DNA of 64,000 nucleotides from Hyposmocoma kahamanoa (Eukaryota > Arthropoda > Insecta > Lepidoptera > Cosmopterigidae), in assembly GCF_003589595.1 (NCBI RefSeq), contig NW_020653772.1, positions 849,762 through 913,761 of the forward strand, given 5' to 3'. The first letter of the stretch is position 1. Each line of letters begins with the position of its first letter. The notes under the pieces were generated by a model, which saw only the letters and a list, made by a program, of their open reading frames with translations, had not been told where the DNA came from and ran no database searches. Below, one piece after another: positions 54,968-64,000 of the stretch. Position numbers and translations under genes: made by a program.

Positions 54968-55558
54968 TTAAAAGCCCACCTCTATTCATATCACGGAGAG
55001 TGTGGAATACCGAGTCGAAAGATTATTATATCGGAACTACTAGGAAGTCCATCATTCACCATATTATCAAAATATCCCTGCCCATGTCTACAATTACGTT
55101 ATTTACCATAATGTGTCAGAGAAAGCCAGGTGATCACGAGCAGAAATGCTCTATGGAATCTATGGATTAATAATACTGATTAGTAATGAATGGCAAGCGT
55201 GTCAAGAGCTGCAGAGCCTTGAACACCGCCGTAAAGTTGCTTACCTATCGGTATTTTACTGAATATATCACGGAGAGTGTGCGATGGAATTACACGATTT
55301 AATTCCGCCTTCCCCTTTCCATTACCGAGGGACTAGGTGTAGGCTTGGGTTCCACCCCTGTGTTGTGGATATTCCAAGGACTCGCACGAAGCGTTACGCT
55401 TCCATATTTATATGGCGAACGGCTATGGATGGGAATTCCCCGCCTGCAGACTTGTTCTCTGAACGTTATAACTCAGACCTTTTCAAGGCCACCGTCGTCG
55501 ACCTCGTCACTTTCCATCAGGTGAGATGCGAGGTCAAATGCCCATTACATTAAAAAAA
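54968..55558 (+). pseudogene. Chimeric LINE-derived element, copy 1
   Basis: First half (54968-55190): GAAGTCCATCATTCACCATA, CAAAATATCCCTGCCC, AGAAATGCTCTATGGA. Second half: LINE ORF2 tail LHDLIPPSPFHYRGT, PCVVDIPRTRTKRYASIF and a frameshifted SERYNSDLFK. The same junction occurs at 59890-60500. Confidence 0.7.
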
Positions 55559-55559
55559 A

Positions 55560-55905
55560 GTACGCCTTGAGATCAGGGCCTTCAATTATGCAAATTTTCT
55601 TAAATCCACCGACCATTGTAATTTTCTTAAATCCACTGGCTTAGAGTCGGCGGCTCAGCGGTGGCAACTGGTAGTCGTGCGGAGGGCAACGGGAAGTGAG
55701 CGTGCCTACAGCTCCAGTACCTATTTGGAAAATAGGGAGGTTGCTGTACGTGCACCCGGGGCGGCTGACCTAAGGCACTAGCCTAACAGAGAACCGGATG
55801 AAGTACGTGCAAAACGAGCTGTTCCGGGGTTAGGATCTGACTCAGATCATAGTGCCCTTCCCGTTCAACCAAGATGTTGATTGGGCACTATGAACAAAAC
55901 TTATA
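55560..55905 (+). other. GC-richer module with a strong hairpin
   Basis: ATTTTCTTAAATCCAC occurs twice (55592, 55620). Then a GC-rich stretch, and TCATAGTGCCC (55847-55857) is perfectly inverse to GGGCACTATGA (55883-55893). No protein recognised; possibly the end of a LINE or a structured RNA. Confidence 0.4.
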
Positions 55906-55911
55906 GATAGA

Positions 55912-56035
55912 ATGATATGGGACTGGCCATTGTAATTCCATTGAGATTATATTGCAATTATGATAATATTTCTTATTCTGCTAAAATCTAGTTGCAATGG
56001 CAGAGATTGCATTCCTTCAATCACTAATAATGGAT
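55912..56035 (+). repeat. CTAAAATCTAGTTGCAATGG repeat
   Basis: CATTGTAATTCCATTGAGAT, TTATTCTGCTAAAATCTAGT, TTGCAATGGCAGAGATTGCA. Confidence 0.6.
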
Positions 56036-56439
56036 GTGGTTTTACGAAATATATTTTTTATACAATTTTTGTTTTATTAAATTATAAAGTATATCGATGC
56101 CTTACTTTCTGAGGGTCGTAAAAATTGATTACTCAGGCCATGGAAAACATGTCTATTTATTTTAAATTCCTTATCAAGGGTGTTAAATTGGATGGATTAA
56201 CGATTAATACAAAGTTCGAAAACTCAGAAAAAATTCCTTCGATCATACCGTGCCAGACGCTATACCAACTGGAACGAACCAGGGGAACTCACGAATTTTG
56301 CTGTCTTTGTATTTTGTTTTTTCAACGGCATTTTAGCCGTAGCGCCATCTATGAGAAATCTATGATATTTCGTTTCGTGTTAAAAGCCAGTGTGTGAATA
56401 TGAAGGAAATGTGACGCGAAATGTAAGCAGTTATTTTCA

Positions 56440-56765
56440 TATGAGTCACGTCTCTCTTATTTTAATATTTCCTCATTGCAAAAACGCCGAAAATCGCATG
56501 ACCTGATCTTTTTATTCAAGATCATTCATGGTGTCATCGACGCTCCTGATATACTCGAGTGCTTGTATCTATCTGTACCTCGTCCCGGAAGTCGCCTAAT
56601 CAATCGTAAAACTTTCGCACTCCCTACTTGCAGAACCAACCTTGGTCAACACAGTCCAGTGTATCGCATGTGTTCTTATTATAATGCTATCAGATATGAT
56701 TTTGGCATATTCTCTTGTTCTGTGGTCTCAGCTAGAAACTCAATAAGAAAATGTATTATATAGTG
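56440..56765 (+). pseudogene. LINE ORF2 C-terminal relic, open frame
   Basis: A 95-codon frame reads KSHDLIFLFKIIHGVIDAPD, LSVPRPGSRL, PTCRTNLGQHSPVYRMC, YYNA. This is the conserved tail of jockey/CR1-like insect LINEs (R.I.DL.FL.K...G.IDSP.LL..V....P, RTN.G..SP..R....YN). No upstream reverse transcriptase. Confidence 0.75.
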
Positions 56766-56769
56766 ACTG

Positions 56770-57575
56770 CGCGATGAATTTTAGTTGTCTGTTTCCTATT
56801 TCATGAATAGCAGATATGTAAATCTTAATTTAGTATAATTTTGTTTAAGCACTTTGTTTTAAATACGAAACGCTGTGTTCACATCTAGAAGGACACCCTC
56901 TTCTCGCCTTATAATGTTAACCAATCTGTTGTATTTGATTTAAGAATTGTATCCAGTTTTGTGAACCGAATAAAAAAAAAATCAGTTTGCAAAATTTGTA
57001 TATACAATCAATTTTTTGTATTTGGGTAACTTTGTGCTTTAAGATACGAGTTTGAGAAAGTAAGGCGACTATACACCATATTTTTTGCACTTTGAATTGG
57101 CTCTATTTCCGGCTCAGATAAGCTTTAAAAAAACGGTGAATGCAGTTATTCGTATTAAGAAAATTGAAGAATTTGAGTAAAATTAACTCTATCATCGGGG
57201 ATAGTGCAAAAATGCATAAATAGCATATGATTATGAGACCCCATTTCGGGAATTTAGTGGCCAAATCAAAACCGCGTAAATGGCGTGATTTACGGGAATC
57301 TATTGTTGTCAGTCCGTAGACAACATATCGCACTGCTTTTACAATACTGTCGTAACTCAAAATATGTGAAATTTAATATTATATCGGACTGCTCATACAA
57401 TAGTGTATTAATTCAAAAAGTGAATTTATTCAGAATAGCTGAACAACTAATTACTCAGTCCCCGTGAAAGATTATTGTAATTTACGTATTAGGTTAAAAT
57501 TTATTAGACATCTAAACTACTCCTACTTGCCAATTAGAAGTGTATTAAAAACAAAAGTAAAAAATAATTTCATAT
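56770..57575. other. Unannotated AT-rich DNA
   Basis: Nothing recognised. Confidence 0.45.
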
Positions 57576-57577
57576 TT

Positions 57578-57805
57578 TTGAGTAAGGACTGTTTTGTCCA
57601 GAAGTAGCTCGCAAAACGTTTGTCTCATTAGGGGGTAAGTAGATATATTTTAATGGTTTCTTACGATACTCTAACTATAATTTTTCAAAAAAAACCGTTC
57701 GTTAGAATATTGTAAGAAATAATCAAAACATATCTACTTAACTCAAAATGAGACAGAGCGAGATCCATATTGAAAAACATGAAATTATTTTTTCCATTTT
57801 ATTGT
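57578..57805. repeat. Inverted pair of the TTTGTCTCATTTTGAG repeat
   Basis: 57590-57680 (CAAAACGTTTGTCTCATTAG, ATTTTAATGGTTTCTTACGA) is answered by 57705-57780 (ATTGTAAGAAATAATCAAAA, CTTAACTCAAAATGAGACAG). Confidence 0.75.
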
Positions 57806-58084
57806 TAAATATATTCGAGAGAGATTTATATAAGAGAAATTGTTTAAGTATCTATAGTAAACTATAACATAAATTTTAATGATTTTTTTTGCGGGAAGTG
57901 AGTAATTCGTTTTTCATCGATTCTGAGAAAGTCCTCTTTTTGAGTTAATACACTATTGTATTAACAGTGCGATTTGTTAATTTTTATAATTATTCGTTAT
58001 AATATAAAAAATAGAACTTTTTCTAAGCCGTCATCTGTCAAAATGTCGTTCACCCCTACCCTTTTATTCACCCCTCGCAGACAT

Positions 58085-58220
58085 TTCTAAGTGTAAACTT
58101 TAATCTTAGCAGATGCGCGTGCGCAGCGCAGTCTCCGCGCAAGGTGTCCACGCATCTGTCCGCAATGTGCGAATGTAGACCGGTCAGTCGCAATACTTTT
58201 CAACCGACTACGATGGGAAC
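58085..58220. other. GC-rich patch with near-palindromic GCAGATGCG words
   Basis: AGCAGATGCGCGTGCGCAGC and CACGCATCTGTCCGCAATG lie about 50 bp apart, then GTCAGTCGCAATACTTTTCA. Could be a TE end or a regulatory patch. Confidence 0.3.
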
Positions 58221-58385
58221 GACAAGGAGTAATGTTTTTTACTGGGTTGGAATTCTGTAAGTCCAATTTCAAACGCAGGTTCAAATATTTATTTATTTAT
58301 TGAAAATAATACGCATACGTTCTCATCATACAAGGTGCCAAGCCGCTATACGTGTATGCAGTACTAAAAATTCAGACTTAATCAA

Positions 58386-58671
58386 CATTGACTTACAAAT
58401 AAATGGACGACGGGTCTAATACAAAACCCTCGAAAAAAATGTCCCAAGTCAACCTATTTAAACGTAGTGACATGTAAAGGAATATGAAAAAGCTAAAACG
58501 TTGAATTTAAATTGTAATGTCATCGCAGTACTGTCTAATTTTGCTTGCTTCGCTGTCAGTCGAACAAACGAAGACTAAAGCGTGAATGACGCTCTGTATA
58601 CGATTTTAACGCCCTATAAGTTCGGACACTTTTTAGCGCGGACCCGACGTCCATATAATTGCAAGTCAATG
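58386..58671 (+). mobile_element. CATTGACTTACAA MITE, copy J (286 bp)
   Basis: Perfect 8-bp duplication TTAATCAA. Long form. Confidence 0.95.
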
Positions 58672-58694
58672 TTAATCAATAACATTTTTAGTAG

Positions 58695-58882
58695 CAGTAG
58701 AACTCTGTATGAAAGTATTCGTCCAGGGAAGTACTGCTATTATTTCTGCCGCCAAGCAGTTACGCTCACATTACTGCGTTTCGGTGTGGAAGGGTAAGGA
58801 TGCTAGAGGCACATGATACTTGTCAACTTATGTCTCAGAATGGCGGGCTCAGTGGCAGTGCCCCACAGATCTATACGATTTG
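58695..58882 (+). repeat. SINE-like repeat (GCAGTAATG family), 5' two thirds
   Basis: TTCGTCCAGGGAAGTACTGC, TTTCTGCCGCCAAGCAGTTA, CACTTGTCA-like ACTTGTCAACTTATGTCTC, GGCTCAGTGGCAGTGCCCCA. Confidence 0.85.
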
Positions 58883-58884
58883 AT

Positions 58885-59058
58885 GTCTATGTGTTATAGA
58901 AATCGGAAACAACAACGGTACTTAAAACACTTAGGCCCGAAACAATATACCTAGAAAAGTTAGTTTTTCTACATTGACCGGGCCGGGGACCGAACCTGGG
59001 ACCTCAGATCTGGTGACACCAAGAAAACCGGTGTGTAAGCCATTCGACCACAGGTGTC
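58885..59058 (-). repeat. tRNA-derived SINE, family 3
   Basis: ATAGAAATCGGAAACAACAA, TCTACATTGACCGGGCCGGG, ACCGAACCTGGGACCTCAG, AAGCCATTCGACCACAG. It starts where the SINE-like repeat stops, so one truncates the other. Confidence 0.8.
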
Positions 59059-59059
59059 G

Positions 59060-59885
59060 TCATAATGACTCAAAATCCTAACAAAAGTTAATAGTTGAAC
59101 GTTTTCTGTCTTAATTAACTGCGACAAAATGTTAAGCTCAATTAGTTAATTAAGAGAGTTAAAGGTTAACTGCTTCCTGTTACGATTAAGTACTTTAACT
59201 AACGGATATGTCATATTTGAACGAATAAAAGAAATATTCCTTATTGTAGTGATCACACATTTTTAATTTGAAGCACTACGAAATCTTGATAATGAAATAA
59301 CAGAAATAACAAATTCTGGATTTTTATATAATTGAAACTTTATCCTGTTGGCATATCGTTGAAAGTTCAACACCATCAATACCTATCATTTCAAAGTTAC
59401 GACGTTTTGGTATTATAATGAAATTTCAATCAATGTCCTGCCATCTAGCGGTTAATTACTGAACTACGACGAATTGGAGTTATTTATTTAGTTCTTCAGA
59501 AAATTGAAGATTTATTAAAATAACCTTTGCCGACGATATGAAATACAACAACGGGCAATATCTTTGGTGCAGCTATCCATTTTGCACTCCAAAACAGCTC
59601 AATGTAGGGTTTTAGAGAAATTACACGAAAAAATTACACAATCATACCGAAAAAAGCTAAAATGGCGGACTGAGCTCACATAGGTCGTAAGAGACCTATA
59701 GTTGGCACGCGTGTGAAGCTAACTAACCACTTGTACTGTATTTTCTGTTCTGTGATAGCGACGCGCGACTTTGAATGTTACTAATCCTAATCATTCGTGT
59801 GGGCAAATCATTCGCCTAACTCGAATCCAAGCACAATCATGATGATTGTCGATACCGAATGCCCCTACCCTTGGAGCACGAGTGG
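59060..59885. other. Unannotated DNA
   Basis: AT-rich; nothing recognised. Confidence 0.4.
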
Positions 59886-59887
59886 AA

Positions 59888-60500
59888 TGATTATTATGTC
59901 ACAATTACTTGGAAGTCCATCATTCACCATATCTTTATCAAAATATCCCTGCCCTGTCTACAATTACGGCATGTACCATATGTCAGAGAGGGCTTGTGAT
60001 CACGGGCAGAAATGCTCTATGGAGTCTATGGATTAATAATACTAATTAGTAGTTAATGACATGCATAGACAAGCGTGGCAAGAGGCTTATAGGTGACTCG
60101 GAATTAGTAGAGGCGAAGCTGCACAGCCTTGAACACCGCCGTAAAGTTGAAAGATATTTTACAGGATATATCACGGAGAGTGTGCGACGGAATTACACGA
60201 TTTAATTCCACCTTCCCCTTTCCATCACCGGGGAACTAGGCGTAGGCTTGGGTTAAACCCCTATGTTGTGGATATTCTAAAGATTCGCACGAAGCGTTAC
60301 GCTTTCACATTCATATGGGAAACGGCTATGGAGTGGAATTTCCTGCCTGCAGACTGGTTCCCTGAACGTTATAACTTGGACCTTTTCGAGGCGAGATTGT
60401 GTAGGCATTATTTAAGTGTGTATTAGTGCATGCACCATCGTCGACCTCATCATCACTTTCCATCAGGAGATATAGAGGTCAAATGCGCACTTACGTTTGT
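59888..60500 (+). pseudogene. Chimeric LINE-derived element, copy 2
   Basis: GGAAGTCCATCATTCACCAT, AAAATATCCCTGCCCTG, GGGCAGAAATGCTCTATGGA, then a LINE tail ATELHDLIPPSPFHHRG, NPYVVDI, MEWNFLPADWFPERYNLDLF. Same order and junction as copy 1. Confidence 0.7.
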
Positions 60501-60533
60501 ATTAAAAAAAAGATAACTATCATAAACGCCTCC

Positions 60534-60622
60534 GTGGCCGAACGGTTACCAGGCCGGAGAAATATTTGTATGGCCTACAATTTTGTCTCGTGAGTTTGGG
60601 TATAATTTGTGGTTGTCTATGA
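60534..60622 (+). repeat. tRNA-derived SINE, family 1, internally deleted
   Basis: GCCTCCGTGGCCGAACGGTT joins almost directly to GGAGAAATATTTGTATGGCC; the box B region is missing. Confidence 0.8.
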
Positions 60623-60624
60623 TC

Positions 60625-61080
60625 AATATATCATATTCAGATCATTCTAATAGAAATTCATCAGTCATTCGAATGACAGGATTGGTAATTATGACATTGT
60701 TTACTTTTCAATATAAAAGCTGTTATTATTGATGGTATACTCATGGTCTAAAAGACATTAACAAAATATAGGTACAGCAATGACATGCCCTACATAGCCT
60801 TACAAAGGTAACATTCCAGTTTTCAAGATGCACTTGTCGCGTACATTCTGCGGCCACCTGTCTCGACCACGTTACGCCATTATACGTCGTGTTTAATAGA
60901 CATCTAGGCATTGTTATTAAGCTTCTTTGTCAGTATAAAGGGCAAATTGTACCCGGCCTTTGTTTTGTAGTTTTCATTAATTGGGTATATTTTCATTAAA
61001 CGACGAACATGTTCGTTAATTAAGGCATACCTTCGATACTCAAGCAAGATACACAGCCGCTCTAAATCCACGAATCACTT
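60625..61080. other. Unannotated DNA
   Basis: Nothing recognised. Confidence 0.45.
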
Positions 61081-61082
61081 TA

Positions 61083-61282
61083 GGAGAAGTAGAGCGCTTT
61101 GTGAAAGAATTCGTCCAGGGAAGTACTGCCACCTTACCTATTTCTGCCGCCAAGCAGTAATGTGTGCATTACTGCGTTCCGGTTTTCGAGGACTTGTCAA
61201 TTTATGTCTCAAGGTAACGGGAGCAGTGGCAGCACCCTTCAGATCTTTGTACCTTGGTATCATATAATAAAAAAATATACTT
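61083..61282 (+). repeat. SINE-like repeat (GCAGTAATG family)
   Basis: GTGAAAGAATTCGTCCAGGG, AAGTACTGCCACCTTACCTA, GCCAAGCAGTAATGTGTGCA, TTGGTATCATATAATAAAAA. The TGCTGGTGAAATTACAGG block is deleted. Confidence 0.85.
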
Positions 61283-61434
61283 TTTTGTATCGTGCTACGG
61301 TTTTGGTTACCGTAGAAAGCAACAAACTTATTCAGTTAAAAAAATTACACCCTCTACGAATTGAATATAAAGTAATAATAATTTAAAAACCACACAGTTT
61401 GCGTAGACACATTTCGCGTTTTTTGTCAAACGTC

Positions 61435-61480
61435 CTTTCCGAAACTTCCGGCACGTGACGCGTGCGCATCTGGCTTAATT
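61435..61480. promoter_or_regulatory. Motif cluster: ETS, E-box, NRF1-like
   Basis: ACTTCCGG, CACGTG and GCGTGCGCATC occur within 30 bp. Such clusters mark CpG promoters in animals, but no transcript can be assigned here. Confidence 0.3.
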
Positions 61481-61664
61481 CGATGATACTTAACACGCGT
61501 ATTTTGTTATAAAAAAAAAAGACATTTTATCACGGCTATGGCTTGGCGTGGTCTCGGTGTTTTTTAATTGTTATTATAATTTCGTCTCGTCAGAAATTTC
61601 AAAATTTAAGAAATTTGTAAATAATTATCAATAACAAAAATCACATGGACAAATTCGTATGGTC

Positions 61665-61745
61665 CTCTGCCTGGTTCGTTCTGTGGCTTAGTTGGTATAG
61701 CATCTGGCACAGTTTACTAGAAGTCGGTCCAAATCCGACCTTTAT
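61665..61745 (+). repeat. tRNA-derived SINE, family 2, head
   Basis: GTTCTGTGGCTTAGTTGGTA (box A), TAGCATCTGGCACAGTTTAC, GGTCCAAATCCGACC (decayed box B). Confidence 0.65.
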
Positions 61746-62089
61746 TCATTCATATTCATTTATTTGCATTCGATGGTAATAATAATAAAGCTTCATTGAC
61801 CAAAAAGAATTACATTAATTTGCATTTACACTATTTAACTATGTTACATAACTCTTTTCTACCAATGATTTCTCGCGGTCCTTGCACTAAGTATATACTT
61901 GTATCGCAGAGACCTAGTATATTATGTCCAGTAACTTACATTTATAGCTCACAGTTAATTTAAATAAGTTCAAAGGTTTTTAAAAATAAGTGTTTACATT
62001 AAAATTTATAAACCTCCTTATGCTTTAATTACAAATAAGTATACTTAAGTTAATTTAAAAAAAAAAAAAAGAGGATTTAATGTGTCGAT

Positions 62090-62225
62090 GTCTGTTTGCG
62101 CGCGCGCGCGTGTGTGTGTGCGTGCGTGCGTGCCTGCGTGCGTGCGTGTGTGTGTGCGTGCGTGCGCGCGTGCGTGCGTGCGTGCGTGCGTGTGCGTGCG
62201 TACGTGCGTGCGTGCGTGCTTGTGC
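62090..62225. repeat. Alternating purine-pyrimidine microsatellite
   Basis: (GC)n, (GT)n and (CGTG)n runs over about 130 bp. The encoded 64-residue frames on both strands (Cys/Arg/Val and His/Ala/Thr/Arg) are products of the repeat, not genes. Confidence 0.95.
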
Positions 62226-62229
62226 TTCT

Positions 62230-62720
62230 AATAATTATAACAAAATGGTAATAAAACATCGCGACGTTCAATAAAAACTTGAAAATTCTAAATATCTTTA
62301 TTTTATAGGAAACCGTCGCAATAATTAAACTCTACTTCTTATTCGTAAGGAAGGCAGATTCCCCTGTGATTAATTAGGGGTTGCTCTGTGATAAGAAACA
62401 GTTGTTCATGTTTATAATATTTAGTTCAAATATTATATAAGTACAATTAGTAAACCACATCATCGACTCGCCATTGAAGAGAAGAATACGAAAAAATTCT
62501 AATGGCCGTTGAATAGAAACTCGGTGGTTAGCCACTACTCCTAACTTTTAGCAGACGTATAAAATCCATACATTAACACTCTATCGACGCACAACTGATA
62601 TGATTTAAAAATAGCAGACTTGGGGACCAGGTAATTTTTGTGGCCATCAACCCTCGTAGCATGCCGCCTCGATAAAGCTATTATATCCGCTGTCAAATTC
62701 GAGTGATAAACTTTTTAAAA
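62230..62720. other. Unannotated AT-rich DNA
   Basis: Nothing recognised. Confidence 0.45.
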
Positions 62721-62724
62721 GAAA

Positions 62725-62880
62725 TTTTAATATTTTATCTCAATAGCGGACAAGGCGAGCATCGTGACGTCACATTTTTATGTCATCGCGATCGCCGGCG
62801 ACCAATGACTGCAAACGATTAACACAGTGCCAAACATGGCTGCAAGGTCACAGCTGATTTTAAAACATTTGCACAGTAAT
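62725..62880 (+). promoter_or_regulatory. Candidate promoter and first exon of a rightward gene
   Basis: A CRE TGACGTCA (62764), CGCGATCGCCGGCGACCAAT and an initiator-like ACACAGTG precede CAAACATGG, a strong insect start context at about 62835. The frame begins MAARSQLILKHLHS, amphipathic and basic like a mitochondrial presequence. A weak donor A|GTAATT follows. The protein family cannot be named and the gene would continue off the right edge. Confidence 0.35.
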
Positions 62881-63354
62881 TTTATCAACATAAAAATTGT
62901 GCGCGACAAACGAAATGAAAAGACATTTTATGTTTCATGGTTTAAAGATACGCAATTTCGTATCGTCGTTCTTGTTTTCAAAATGTATAACAATAGTTCA
63001 TTACCAAATAAGCAAACTTAGATTTATCAACTGAATTAAATATTATCACGAGGTTTATTACAAATATTCAGCCATACCACGGCTACTGGCACATAAGCAT
63101 ATAATGTTACTTTTGCGTGGTTACAATACTTGTCTAACCAACAAGATGGCGTCTCATACATTACAATAGAATCCCTAAGAGCTGCATTAATATCAGATGT
63201 ACATATAATACAGTTAACCTTTATTTAAAAAAAAAGTTTAATTGACAAGGTGTGTTCATTTACTCACCCCTCTGGTCCAGAGTCGCTTTGTGCTAAGGGT
63301 CGCAACGCAGTTGACGGAGGACCGCTACGAATGTGCGCCGGATTTTTTACGCCA

Positions 63355-63545
63355 TTTCTGTTTTTTATTAACGCGACTTCAAAAAAAGAAGAAGGTTCTA
63401 AATTCGACTGTATTTTTTTTTGTATTGATGTTACGCGATAACGATAAAATTTGTAAATCGTTTTTGATAATTCCTTTTTTTGTTGGAAAGAGATTACCTC
63501 AGTATTGGTCTCATTTAAATATGTAGAAAATACTCCACCTCTAAC
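63355..63545 (-). repeat. GAAGTCGGTTAAAAA family repeat
   Basis: CGACTTCAAAAAAAGAAGAA, GGTTCTAAATTCGACTGTAT, GTTACGCGATAACG, TTTTTTTGTTGGAAAGAGAT, GTCTCATTTAAATATG. Confidence 0.75.
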
Positions 63546-63547
63546 AA

Positions 63548-63785
63548 AATAATTTTTTGACATATCATAAAAAACCCTAACCCAGTTTTAGAATATTGTA
63601 ATTGTTTAATGATATTTCAGTTATACATCGTTAGGGTAAGTTCCGATAAGTCAAGTCGTTAACTAATTTTAACGGTCTTTAAAAAAGAATTTTGTGCTGT
63701 ATTTTTTGTTATTTAAAACGATATCCGTTTTTGATCGTGATCCGTTTTAGTTAGTGGACTGCAGTAAGGGTGACTTGCACAACAG
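63548..63785 (+). repeat. TAAGTGACAAA repeat
   Basis: ACATATCATAAAAAACCCTA, ATCGTTAGGGTAAGTTCCGA, TAAGTCAAGTCGTTAACTAA, GTTTTAGTTAGTGGACTGCA. Its left end is cut by the previous repeat. Confidence 0.7.
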
Positions 63786-64000
63786 ACTTTAATTTGATTT
63801 AAGTTAAACTAAACGCATTTAAAATGGCTAAACGTAATTAGCCGCTTGCACAATGAAAATTGAGCCTCTATCTATCAAAGTTAATTACTCATAAATGGCG
63901 GGTTAGCGTTCTTAAACGTGTTTAAGGACTGTCAGTTTTTGCAGGTTATTTGTAAAATATCAGTTTTTATTGAATTGATATTACAAAGCCTTCTTCCGCG

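Noticed and set aside
4262..58671. CRISPR-like array from the repeated CATTGACTT elements
   Set aside because: Copies are 286 or about 230 bp, kilobases apart, with inverted ends and target duplications; they are transposons in a eukaryotic genome.
62077..62274. 64-codon frames on both strands rich in Cys/Arg or His/Thr/Ala
   Set aside because: Direct translation of the GT/CGTG microsatellite.
1..64000. Virus-derived or toxin genes
   Set aside because: No convincing envelope, capsid, integrase or toxin-like frame was seen on either strand; reverse transcriptase relics are all non-LTR LINE type.

Overview
The window looks like AT-rich animal nuclear DNA, most probably from a moth or butterfly. 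It has split genes with GT/AG introns, no operons, and several tRNA-derived SINE, LINE and MITE families of the kind seen in lepidopteran genomes. The species call is inference; I could not run a search.

The only clear host gene is neuralized (neur), on the minus strand and partial. Three coding exons fit in frame: exon 1 (49245-49458, start codon, Pro-rich leader, polybasic motif), exon 2 (5630-5802, start of the first NHR domain) and exon 3 (2384-3469, rest of NHR1 and all of NHR2). Together they encode 491 residues. The C-terminal RING exon is not in the window and should lie beyond the left edge. Intron 1 is about 43.4 kb, intron 2 about 2.2 kb, and intron 3 runs off the left end. A TATA-containing GC-rich patch near 54.26-54.40 kb is a candidate distal promoter with a short untranslated exon. 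A second GC-rich patch lies at 49.63-49.76 kb. At the far right, 62.73-62.88 kb may be the promoter and start of another gene on the plus strand, divergent from neur.

Everything else that can be recognised is repeat DNA. (1) A MITE with ends CATTGACTTACAA is present in ten copies (4.3, 6.2, 25.3, 36.3, 40.0, 40.7, 42.7, 43.6, 50.7 and 58.4 kb). Its 8-bp target duplications can be read directly and are perfect or one mismatch off. (2) A SINE-like family containing GCAGTAATG..CATTACTGC has about 19 copies and often carries other insertions. (3) There are at least four tRNA-derived SINE families. (4) A family ending in GAAGTCGGTTAAAAA recurs about a dozen times. (5) LINE relics (jockey/CR1-like, R1-like, RTE-like) are all broken. 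(6) Single TIR elements include a Harbinger-type MITE with TAA duplications, a TA-flanked element and a second 8-bp-TSD MITE. Several are nested, so their relative ages can be read.

No intact transposase or reverse transcriptase, no free-standing tRNA or rRNA gene and no CRISPR array was found. Function in the window therefore centres on neur, an E3 ligase of Notch signalling, with a transposon-laden first intron and upstream region.
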